Source: Trichostrongylus colubriformis (taxonomy: Eukaryota; Nematoda; Chromadorea; Rhabditida; Trichostrongylidae). Taken from it: a DNA stretch of 64,000 nt. Within the stretch, counting starts at the first letter, position 1. Each line of letters opens with the position of its first letter. Made by a program: the position numbers and the translations under genes. The notes under the pieces are model-generated. The model did no database searches, was not told the DNA's origin, and saw only the letters and a program-made list of their open reading frames with translations. The stretch is from NCBI GenBank assembly GCA_963978905.1, contig OZ022260.1:14187725-14251724 (forward strand). Direction: 5' to 3'. This document shows, piece by piece, positions 39,657 to 52,390 of this stretch.

Positions 39657-39743
39657 TAAGCTTTGCATAATGCGGGGCCCAGTGATGATTTGTAACTGAT
39701 CAAGTTCAACGGTCCGAAAGGGGATGCTTGTGTAAAGTTCAGA

Positions 39744-40489
39744 ACGTCGAAAATTTTCTGCTGCAGCACGTTTAGTATGTGTCTGATGCATCAATGTTTT
39801 CAATGTTTAGGTAATGCTCGGGTCGTCAGGAAGATTGAGAAGCTATTTACTGTTTTGACTAAGCTCAGTTATGGAAATTGTCGTGTGTTGCCTTCTTTCC
39901 CTAAATGATCTCCATGAAGCCAAATTAAAATTCCTCAATCTTTGCAGTTTCGATTGCTTGGGTTCTCGATTGACGGCTGCTGGTGAGGTAGACAGCTCAT
40001 CGCCGACTCCCTACCTTCATTCATGATGAGGGTCTAAGAAGACGGCAAGCGCATTAGTAGCACAAACTCCACCAATGACTAAAAATTAGCGTAGTCGCTT
40101 TATGGGAGGGTCTTTCGTGCAAGAAGCTTCATATTGATGCATTTTTGTGAGTGATATTCCTTGTAGTCTGTAGCGGTACTTTTCGAAACTTTCTTTTCTG
40201 TAGAAGACACATGTAAAACATGTAAAAATATCTCGTTCTATTATGAAAGTAAAAGTATCACAAAATTCAATATTTACAATATACAACCATAGAGCCTGTA
40301 CTAATCAGTGGCAAAGCATGCGACTGGAATGTCCCCTCGACGACCGTTAATGGATTGTCGTCTCCAGGCGCAGCGTTTATTAAGCAGGGCAGGACAGCGT
40401 TTAAATGAGGAATCTTTTCACGTAAAAAAAATAATACTCAGTGGTATACACGAATCAATTGCACATGAAAATATACGATTTCATTATGG
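39744..40489. other. Gene-free stretch between array and tetraspanin gene
   Basis: The repeat homology stops inside a spacer near 39743 and unique AT-rich sequence follows. It presumably holds the 3' untranslated region of the minus-strand tetraspanin gene. No other gene seen. Confidence 0.6.
40376..40381 (-). promoter_or_regulatory. Candidate poly(A) signal of tetraspanin gene
   Basis: AATAAA on the minus strand, 109 bp past the stop codon. Position fits a short nematode 3' untranslated region, but the hexamer alone is weak evidence. Confidence 0.4.
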
Positions 40490-43469
<2,980 letters not shown>

Positions 43470-43475
43470 CTGAAA

Positions 43476-43973
43476 CTGACGAAATTGAAATTTAAACGAA
43501 TTGAAGTTTCATGCAAGAATAACCTCCACGTTAAACGCAATACTCCATCATCTCGGGATTACAGCTTCAGCTAAAAAAATTGTAGCGCGGCACATCACAT
43601 GCCACTTATCAATACAGACTGCACAAACTGCCGCGTGATGCAAGCTCCGCGATCCGATTTTTGACCTAATGCCTCATATCTTGCCAAACTCACTGGAGCG
43701 ACATCGGCAAACGGTAAGAAAAGCGAAAGGGCATAAATATAAAGCCGTTGTTGCAAAATTTTCGGAAGCATGAAAAAATCCAGGAAAACTCAACTGAAGT
43801 GAAATATTGAAATAGAAATCAGATTTTTAGAGCATCACATACATAGTATTGCCAGTCCGTCAATTTATTGTGCACGTCCACTTTTCCTCTACAATGATGG
43901 ATGCGAATAAAACTGTGTCTCAATATGTCATGCTTGTTGCTACACGTTTACATACATTTATGAAAAGAGGTAA
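43476..43973. other. AT-rich stretch upstream of tetraspanin gene
   Basis: Would contain the promoter and outron of the minus-strand tetraspanin gene. I see no TATA box or other motif that I can defend. Confidence 0.5.
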
Positions 43974-44144
43974 GGCCGCTTTTATACTCAACGCCGGCAG
44001 GGCGTGGCTGGTTCACATGAAGCGAGGCAGAGCGGCACGGGGGAGGTGCAGAGATGACTAGGCAACGAGACAGGGTGGCACAGGCGGAGACGCAGAGACA
44101 CGCAGTCATACCCAGCCGCCGGCACCGTAAAATGTGAACGCGGC
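43974..44144. mobile_element. Short MITE of the GGC-GC-TCATAC family
   Basis: GC-rich 171 bp beginning GGCCGCTTTTATACTC and ending in the inverted form (ATGTGAACGCGGC). TAA precedes the left end, AAA follows the right. It contains gccggcagggcg and gaggcagagcggca as in the related copies at 61476 and 63585. Confidence 0.65.
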
Positions 44145-44822
44145 AAAAAGAAATCGGTTGAGTGACGTATCTATGGGATACAAAACATAGAATATCGGCA
44201 AGGTCATGTCGTTGAGATATAAAAAATGAAAATATTGATATGGTTATTGTTCAAATTTAGTTTGTGGTCCGGTTTAGTCAGCTTCGAGCACCTCTGCTAT
44301 GATCCTATCAAATTAAGTGGGATACAAGAGTTGGCTTTGCTCCAACATGCTCAGCTATAGAGGGATATTTTCGAAGCTTGAAGCTACTACACAACAATTT
44401 TGGTAAACGGTTGCCTATCATGCCGCCCACTTGTCCACAATGTGCCAGCAATGTAAAACCTAAGAAGTAATATTTCGTTCAATAAATCCAATTTTTCGCC
44501 TAAATTTTTGTATTGTTGTCTATGAATGCAGACAGTTACAACTGCATGGAATCCAGATACTTGACAAAACTGATCACTTAGCGTGTACGATGCCTTAAAT
44601 TATCAACTTTTACCATTAAATGGAGCTGATGCTCCCCTCAGTTCCAGTAATGTTGCTGAGCAAAATGTGTCAGCAGCCATTAACCCTTATAACAAGATTA
44701 AAGCGCTTTAGACATTAAACCAGTTTTGGCTTAACACATGTAAGCAACGTGGTGCTGATTACTTCCAGGGTTACGCCGATAGACAAAAGTAGTGAATAAC
44801 GACTCCCTCAACAAGCATAACA
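44145..44822. other. No gene recognised
   Basis: AT-rich intergenic sequence without a convincing open frame, splice structure or repeat match. Confidence 0.5.
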
Positions 44823-44894
44823 CCCTGATGCCAGGAATCGAACACGGGCCTTGCCAGTGCGAGCCGTAAATCCTAACCACTAGACCACATCGAA
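44823..44894 (-). pseudogene. tRNA-Glu pseudogene, inverted relic of the array unit
   Basis: On the minus strand this is a 72-nt sequence with the array gene's A box (TGGTCTAGTGG) intact and clear similarity throughout, but with a broken anticodon stem (TACGG against TGGCA), loop CTCGCAC (would read CGC), a T-stem mismatch, and acceptor strand CATCAGG. The upstream minus-strand flank to about 44960 also resembles the array spacer (gtgagatgcagacaactgatgagg, then gcgacggtaa), so a whole repeat unit was copied here in opposite orientation and then decayed. Confidence 0.88.
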
Positions 44895-44959
44895 TCCCAC
44901 TTTTTTACCGTCGCCACATAACCTCATCAGTTGTCTGCATCTCACAAAGGCATTCATTT

Positions 44960-45364
44960 CTGGACACCTGGACCCTCAACTTTGGAGCTATTTAGTCAGC
45001 ACCGTTGCAAACTCAAGGTAATCGTGACAAGTGAGAGGAAACGTGGTGAGATCGTCGCGAGTAAGCCAAACTTGTTATTAGATCTCGTTTTGCGATGAAT
45101 GGAGACATTGATGGCAACAACATGCTTACCACACTAAACCACTAAGTAATTATGTTAACGAGCCATAACTTTCTTCATTTTTTATGCGCATTCAGTCTAG
45201 AAAGCTCTCCGGTGTTTATGATTGTTCACCTGCTAAAAATATTACTTCATTACGTGAATTCTCGAACGCTTTGAAAGGGGCAAGGGGAAAACATGTTTTT
45301 CTCATCAAAGTTGAATACATTTGCGCATTGGAATATTTATGCTCTATAAGGTCGCCCCTTACAC
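44960..45364. other. No gene recognised
   Basis: AT-rich sequence between the tRNA relic and the exon-like stretch. Nothing I can name. Confidence 0.4.
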
Positions 45365-45533
45365 GGCACGAATTTCACCAATCAGGTTTGGTAGCATAAA
45401 GGCACTTTCCGCGATTGCCTTGAATGGGTTTAAGAGCTGAATCATGAGATCAGAGGTGCCAAAGAATGCACCGAGAAAGAAAAATCCGAAAGAAGCCCCC
45501 GAATATGGCAAAAATGGGGCCTCCTGACATCTG
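45365..45533 (-). CDS. Possible orphan exon, hydrophobic
   Basis: A 169-bp minus-strand open stretch bounded by a plausible acceptor (ATGTCAG) and donor (GTGTAAG). It encodes EAPFLPYSGASFGFFF, LGAFFGTSDLMIQLL and AFMLPNLIGEIRA, which could be one or two membrane segments. I do not recognise the family and found no partner exons nearby, so it may be a decayed gene fragment or chance. Confidence 0.25.
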
Positions 45534-45689
45534 GCCTTGCACGAGATCATCGCATGAAAACAGCAGTTCCCGTTGGATAGTATCATGAGAACCTTGAGAT
45601 ATGAGAGATATGACCTTTTTCCTCAAGTGAACGTTTCATTAAGTACTGAAATTTCTTCTTTATCTTATCTTATCGCAGAATCACAGGCT

Positions 45690-45925
45690 CACGTAAGCGC
45701 CACTTGGAAAAACCTTCGTCCAATGCCGGGGGGGGGGTCCCAGTGGCTTCCCGCGGGCTTTGCGCTGCCAGGAGGGCTCGTGCCGCCGCTCTAAGGGTAC
45801 AGCCGCAACAGTTACCCGGAGGTCTATCGGCTGCGGCAGGGTAAATAGCTGCTGAGATTATCGCGGGGAGTGCCTTTAAGCTATCGGCGAAAGGAACAGT
45901 GTCGACGGCACTGTTTTGTGCTGGC
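45690..45925. other. GC-rich island of unknown origin
   Basis: Abrupt GC-rich segment in AT-rich surroundings, with a nine-to-ten-base G run near 45729 and several short inverted pieces (gccgcaac, ggctgcggc). It looks like an inserted repeat, but I could not define its ends. Confidence 0.4.
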
Positions 45926-46109
45926 CACAACCTACATTTCAAATAAATGTATTTGAGACAAATTAAGATAAAATTGTACGAAAATTGCCAACATGTCTTT
46001 GCAAAACGGAAAAGCTCTGCCGTTAAGGATATTACTGTTGGTTGTACGACGAAAGAATAGGTATTAAGATGAACAGTGTGGCAAGAACTGATTTTCAAAA
46101 TAATGAGTA

Positions 46110-46764
46110 GTTGAAAAAGTTTGTTCGTATTTTAGATACCGCTTTTTCCCTCCAAGCTGCTTTCCAGCAATTTCCTCTGTAAATATACATGTAGTACAAG
46201 TTCACACGCATCTATAGGTATTATTGTCTTTTCCCGGATAACCTTTTTCGGCAAAATAAACATATCAAAGGTCAACCTCATTTCCAATACAAAAATTATA
46301 AAAAAATTTTTCTTCGAATGGCGCTAGACAGGGGAAGAAAGAGGTGATAATCCGATGGAGCAAGATCAGGGCTATAACGTGAATGGGTCAGCAATTTTTA
46401 TCCAAACTCGAGAATTTTTTGGCGAGTCACTTTTTCAATATGTGGGAAGACTTGCCGAAAATTGCCTCGCCAAAAAATTCTCGAGCTTGGATAATAAGTG
46501 CTGCTCCATCCACCTTATAGCCCTCCGGATTATCACCTTTTCCTTTCCCTGTCTAACGCCATTCAAAGAAAAATTTTTGTATTGAAAATGAGGTTGACCG
46601 TTGATATGTTTATTTTGCCGAAAAAGATTATCCGAGAGATGGAAGACAATAATACCTACAGATGCGTGTGGACTTGTACTACATGTGTATGTACAGAAGA
46701 GATTGCTGGAAAGCAGTTTGGAAGGAAAAAGCGGTATTTAAAAATACGAAAAGACTTTTTAGAC
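46110..46764. mobile_element. Inverted pair of mariner fragments (foldback MITE)
   Basis: Terminal inverted repeats GTTGAAAAAG and GTCTAAAAAG, both continuing TTCGTATTTT, with TA at 46108-46109 and 46765-46766. The minus strand of the left arm encodes RYSPDLAPSDYHLFLPLS, the C-terminal catalytic region of mariner transposase, including the final Asp. The + strand of the right arm encodes a damaged version (HPPYSPPDYHLFLSLS). So the element is a head-to-head dimer of a mariner 3' end, without the N-terminal half. It cannot make a transposase but could be mobilised by one. Confidence 0.85.
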
Positions 46765-47004
46765 TACCCAATATTAGCCGGTACTTGACAGAGTATATAA
46801 TTAAATAAACAAGATAACGTGATGAATAAAAAATTCGCATTACCGAAAATTTAAACGCATAAATTTATTCATAAAATAGCATGGTATTCCTTTGTGGTTG
46901 AGAATAGTATTATGTATACCAGATTCCATGTATTCAGTTGTTACCAATTTTTGAAAAAATTGATCTTCGTGTTACAATGAATGAAAGAATGTGTTTTTAC
47001 AATC

Positions 47005-47707
47005 CTAGTAAGTGAGTGTAACGATCTCTTCAACATTTCTCATGAAACTGCAACTAGCATTTGGTATCGATTTCAACATTTTTTTTTTGCTAGCAGAAGT
47101 TGTCAGCTTTTTAGAAACAGTTTGGAGCAGTGCAGAGATCAGAAATGAGATTTTATGGAATTTCACAGAGTACCTTGTAACGCTCAACTGTCCGAGTTTA
47201 AAGCTGCATATTTCTTTACAAAAAAAATATACAAAGAAAACTATGTAGTTTCGGAAAAAACGGAAAAAAGCGGATCGCCGTTTCATTTTTTCGAGATCAA
47301 GGTGAGTATCAAAGTTCCATTTTCCAGTTCCATAGGAAGAATGTTAAAGCAGTTGTAGAAAAAGAGATAAGAGAAGCTGGACATGGAATTACTCCCACCA
47401 AGACAATAGTATGGTATAGTAGCCGGAAATAAGCAGTGCTGCTGAAAAATTGCAATCCGAAAAAAGAACTTGGAAGGTGCAAAAAATTTCTAAGCAACAG
47501 AAGAATCTGCAACGATTTCAAAAACTGTCGAATTAGTTTTGGCAAAAAATTTCGCGGTTTCACCCATATTATAAAAGTGTCGTGGACCATCGCTGATGGT
47601 GGGCTGCTGTAGGGCGTTATGCTGTAGAAGTGCTAATAACTGTCACTCAAGGATGAATGAGAGCAGTGGAATGAAGATCATTCTCATAAACGAATAAAAC
47701 GTGCATT
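47005..47707 (+). repeat. 0.7-kb direct repeat, copy 1
   Basis: Starts agtaagtgagtgtaacgatc and ends near cgaataaaacgtgca. It pairs with 48265-48972. Both copies contain a stretch that translates as VVEKEIREAGHG-like sequence with frame breaks. No family recognised; it may be a duplicated gene remnant or an unclassified transposon. Confidence 0.75.
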
Positions 47708-48264
47708 AAGGTAGAATAAGGGTCTATCTAGGGATCTACCCTTTGCAGAAGCTAGCTTACGCTGTTACATACATATACGATCATTGGGATTTCTCATGAG
47801 GAATTCAGTCCATGACGATTTTTCTCACTGGAAAGAAAGTGGAAGAATTCCAATGGATGTAAGGGAAAAAATCCCTGAAAGCTTTCCGCACAGGACTTTC
47901 ACAGAACCTGTTCATATAAAAACGAAGGGTGATGTTTATGGATATCGACGTTGGCATGCTTTTGGATTGTGACGCACAAAGGGCAGTTACAGAACGCATG
48001 AAAGGCGTTCTTTCTTAAGATATAAGGAATAGCATTCACACATCGTCAAAACCTTGATCTGTATGCGTGTAAGCAGAAAGATACGTAGCTGTTTCAGGGA
48101 GGATTGTCGCTCGGAAAAGGCACGGTATATGTGCGACCCATGTCATAGAGACAGCTACATTTCGATCAATACAATCCTCTCTATAATTACCCAAATACGA
48201 CCACTTTGAGATTTAAGATGCCCTGACTAACCTTAAATCCTAAGAACCTAACACGAATGAAATC
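47708..48264. other. Sequence between the direct repeats
   Basis: Unique sequence separating the two copies; no gene seen. Confidence 0.4.
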
Positions 48265-48972
48265 TCAGTAAGTGAGTGTAACGATCCCTTCAACATCTCT
48301 CATCTGAAACTGCTACTTTGTCTTGATTTTCAAGTTTTTTCTTCTAAAAGAAGTTGTCAGCTTCTTAGAAACAGTTTACGATGCACCGATTCTAAGAGAT
48401 TCTCTGCAGTACAGAGATGAGATTTGAGATTTTCCAGAATTTTGAAAGAGCGCTATGTAATGCTCAATTGTCCGAGTTTGAGCTGTATATTTTTTCACAA
48501 AATGTGTACAAAGAAAACTAGTTTTGGAAAAAAGAAAAAGACGGATTCTTTTCTTCATTTTTTCAAGATCAAGGTGAATATCAAAATTCCGTCTCACAAT
48601 GCCATAAAAGGAATTGTTAAGGCAATTGTAGAAAAAGAGATGAGAGAAGCTGGACATGGAACTACCACCAAGACAGTAGTGCAGTATGGTAGCCGAAAAC
48701 AGCCGTGTATAAAAAATAGCAATTCGAAAAAAAAACCTGGGATGCGCAAAAAAAAATTCCAGGCATCAAAAACTTCCGCAACAAATTCAAAAACTGTCAA
48801 ATTATTTTTGGCAAATTCGCGGTTTCATGCATATTATAAAGGTGTCGTGGATAGGTGGGCGGTTCGTTGATCTGTATATTACGCCGTAGAAGGGCTGATA
48901 ACTGTGAATCAAAGATAAATGAGGGCAGTGAAATGAAAATCATTTTCATAAGCGAACAAAACGTGCAGTGAG
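48265..48972 (+). repeat. 0.7-kb direct repeat, copy 2
   Basis: Diverged duplicate of 47005-47707. It has a continuous open frame at 48424-48870 (148 aa, Lys-rich, containing IVEKEMREAGHGTTTK and ending YKGVVDRWAVR). The counterpart frame in copy 1 is broken, which argues that this is decaying or never coded. I do not recognise the protein. Confidence 0.7.
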
Positions 48973-51900
48973 CCATTCCGACGAAATTTGCAGTGATCTC
49001 AATCTGCGATAATCCGGCTACATACATACGTCTGCGATTTTCTCGCTTCCGGACTGGAAAAGCGCCCAGCCAGCTTTGGCCGGAAGTCTTATCAGAAGTA
49101 GCCAGACGCCTGGTGGAACGAGTTTGTCATTTTTAACAGCTGATAAAACCTTGAAATGGGCGTTTGGCGATGAGTAACGGTGTTGAACACAAATATTAGG
49201 CGAAATAGTTCTATGAAGATAATTTGTGTCAACATACCCCTGCGATGGCCCCGAAAACTTCTTAATATTGGAATTCCTAGCGCAGATATGATGACTAAAC
49301 CTTAAATAGAGTCTGTCACACGAGAAACTTTCGAATGATGCTGACGAGAAGATGGTTTGATGGTGGTAAGATCGACTCGAAACCAGTCGACGAAACGCGA
49401 AATTCGATCGATACACAAGAAAGTCGTCTTCGAAGACATAAGGGAGGCGGTGGTTCAAAAAAAATTCGTCGTAATGAGGACAGAATGAGTTTGAGTATAG
49501 GCCTATTACTGTGCCTACACAGTCTCACTGTGAGACTTTATCCCGTGCTGTAAGAGCCTCACAAGGACTAAGGCGCGTTGAAGTTGACGTCACAGCAGGG
49601 AAATATTCCCCGTCACCAATTTTTGTAATTACAGGTTACAGTAACTGGTGAAAAGTGCACTGCCCAACATTGATTAAACTGGCACACGTCATGGATTGAA
49701 ATTCAAGAAAGATGCATATTAACGAGCGTGTATGCGACCATCTATGATCTTTAGTAGCTAACCTATGTATAAACAACAAACGAAAAATATAAAAAACTAC
49801 TCAAAAGTTGAACTTGTGACCAAAATTGGAACTTAAATTAAAAATCAAGACAGAAAAAGACGTTTGTTCGGAAAATCGATTGAAGGATACAGTAGTTGTG
49901 AGCGTATAATAGTTCTCATAAATACGAATCTAATTTTAAAAGCATAGTTTTAACTAACGTTTTTCGAAGAAAGAAGGATTTTTTACAGTGGAAAATAGGT
50001 TGCACATAAGCGGTCCGAGTCCCTGTGGTAACCTACAACATTATAACTGTCTTCAATAACCTGATTAAAACAGTAGCGTAGCAGGGTGTACGATCAAGAT
50101 GAAATGAGCAAAAGTGAAGTTAATGATAACGAAACACGGTTGTAAAAAAATATCTGCCAAAAACAGTAACACAATGATACAACACGTCACAAAAAGTAAT
50201 ATAAACATATTCGGCATATGTAACAAATCTGTACGATCACATTTTTTCAATGGCTAAGGAGAATTGAACCATTCGCTGCCCGCAGCCCTGAGCGATACAA
50301 CTTCAAATCTGAGCAAAATAAACCGTACGTTTCTTTGGGCTGAGCGCTTTATCTTTCATCTTCATCTTTCGTCTCCATTTTTATTACCATTCATTTGCTG
50401 CTTTTTTATGCAGGAGAAAAACGAAAAAATAATGAAAAGTATTCCACACCTATTCAAAGATCTCCGAATTTCTACTATGAACGCTGCGAGCGCCGCACAT
50501 CAAGGTCATGACGATTTTTGCCGAACAAAGTGGCTTAATAAGGAAATAGTGGCAACTGTGTTCCATTTTTACATAATAGATGTTTTGAAATGCTTATTAT
50601 ATACTTACATTATGTAAACGCATGATCATATTGTGTACGTAATGGCGTAAGGGCAAAGTTCGGACACGCTCCAGAGAACAGTTGACATAAGTAGCACTAA
50701 GAGAGTCAATAACTCCCTTTTAAGCAACTAGTTTTGGAAAGGGAACCTGTATGATAGCGTAAGTGCAAATCTGAGTACTTCAAGGCCACTTTCACTAAGA
50801 GCAGTGTTTTTTTTCCAAAAATTGCATAAAAATCAGTATGTATCAACAAAACGAGGTCATTTTTGTGGAAGGTCAGTTTATAGTTTCGTGCAACAGGAGA
50901 AAGTGTGGAAGAAACGCAAAATAGGCGTAAAAATGGCAGCTGTCAGCTATTGAAAGGGTTATGTGGCATTGTGACTGCCAATACTTTCCTTTAGACAGTA
51001 GAGGAACTCGTTTCGAAACAGGTAGTAAAGACCCGGTCATGCCCGTCGAAGTCACTCAATCGCTGGAAAAACTTCCCAAAATGACTTTTCCGATAGCGAT
51101 AAGGCGCTCAGTGAACAACAAGTACATCTATTTGAGTCTATGTTGACTCAAGCTTACACACACACATATAAACATCAACAATGAGCGAAAAGTAAATATC
51201 GAGTAAGGTGGTGCTTGATGTGTGATGTGGGCAAGAGTTATTTGGTTGGAAAATGGCCGAAAAATACCGAGGAAATATCGGGTCAAGGCAAAGAAAAAGG
51301 CCGAAAGGTCGTGTGGGGGCATCTGTTCAGTGTGGAGGTCAGCGGTGTAAAATGCATTGCTCCAGCTGAGGGTAGCGGTGGGAGTTCCACAGATGTGAAT
51401 ATCAGTGCGGGTAAAGTGAATGTGATCGCTTCCACGCGTGTGGGTAGGGGTAGCGACGGGTGAAGTGACGGCTGCACAGAACTTGTTCCTTTGAGGCGAG
51501 ATTCTTGCGCAATTGACGTTAGCAACCTCGTCATGGTGGGGGGGGGGACTAGTTTCGCTCAGCGGACACATCATCGAAGAACAAGAAGCGCCTAGGGAGA
51601 ACGTGACGATATGCAGTGATATGCACAGTGAAAGGCGCAAACAGTAGCGCGAAGTCAGCTGTGCAACTGTTGCTCGTTTTTCAATGGCGAAGGCTTAGTG
51701 GGGAAATTGAGGGAGAGGTGGGTGGCCGAGTGTGTACCTGCGCATGTTGGACGATAAGCTCCTCCGCGACGCCTTTCTTACTTCAACACCCACCCCCACT
51801 CACCGAATGACGTTGCCGTCTTCAAAGAAGTTGACTGCCAACTGTAGCAAACACGGAACTAAAATTTTTGCTTCCAGCGGTTCTCGAAGGATTTGTTGTG

Positions 51901-52039
51901 AAGACAGGGCTAATTAAAGGAACCACGAGGGGTTGGGAGAAAGATGAAGATGGGAAGAAATTATTGTTTTGAAAAGAACATTCGAGGTTAAACTCGATAA
52001 TCAGTAGAGAAACTCGCATTCAAAAGCGCAATGCTGTGG
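48973..52039. other. No gene recognised
   Basis: 3 kb of mostly AT-rich sequence. Open frames at 49018-49458 (minus), 50264-50617 (+) and 51128-51640 (minus) show no motif I know. An 11-base G run lies near 51537-51547. Confidence 0.5.
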
Positions 52040-52390
52040 CCTGTATTCACACCTTCCGCACATCTCTTCGAACTGCAACATCACCTTTCCGAGCTGCTCG
52101 TTGCAGTATATGTCATTTGTTGTCTCGTAGGATGCATTTCATTCATTCATGACATAAAATAAATTAAAGAAGAAACAACATCCATCCAATGTAAAAATGA
52201 ATATGAGAATAAGCAAAAGGGATAAGAAAATAGGCGTTCGTAAAATCCCATTAAATCCACTCTCGACGTCTTAGCAAGGTGTCGTGTGTGCAATGTCTGC
52301 AAGCTAACGAACTGCTACGAACTGTTACGGTAAGCCTTACTGCGCCAAAATTGTCACCTTCCGGTGTCTTTGAACTACTGTAAAACTACT
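52040..52390 (+). repeat. Dispersed repeat, copy 1
   Basis: Shares an ordered set of segments with 54510-55000: a cgagctgctcg region, catttcattcattcat followed by gacata, aagcaaaaggga-like A-rich sequence, gtcgtgtgtg, and ccttccggtgtctttg. Same orientation, 2.5 kb apart. Type unknown. Confidence 0.7.

Larger units (their letters stand above)
14922..39743 (+). repeat. tRNA-Glu(CUC) tandem array, right domain (copies 40-162)
   Basis: Continuation of the array after the retrotransposon, with 122 complete copies and the 3' part of copy 40. Spacers include types absent on the left (tctataactgatcacg and tttgtaaaaggtcaag), and the left-domain markers gatgcatgtg and ggatctatcg are absent. Gene variants also differ: A44C, C48T, A21G, A24T and a T-stem GG-to-TT change. 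Spacing is 200 or 204 bp except three 190-bp steps before copies 109, 135 and 142. The repeat ends about 87 bp after copy 162, inside the spacer. Confidence 0.97.

Noticed and set aside
1249..39743. CRISPR array
   Set aside because: The regular unit is far too long, the 72-bp conserved part folds as tRNA-Glu with Pol III boxes, and the spacers are homologous to each other.
1249..39743. tRNA-derived SINE cluster
   Set aside because: Units are strictly head-to-tail with no A-rich tail, no target duplications and no body region, and the tRNA part is intact to the discriminator.
2555..39803. Minus-strand open frames starting MQNLFRCRESNPGLAGESRK (for example 2555-2824, 4978-5247, 16330-16602, 23904-24086, 30798-30980, 39603-39803)
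   Set aside because: They are the tRNA-Glu gene and spacer read in antisense. The sequence is constrained by tRNA structure, not by coding, and the frames stop wherever the 200/204 spacing shifts phase.
49018..49458. 146-codon minus-strand open frame
   Set aside because: Low-complexity composition, no family resemblance and no supporting gene structure.
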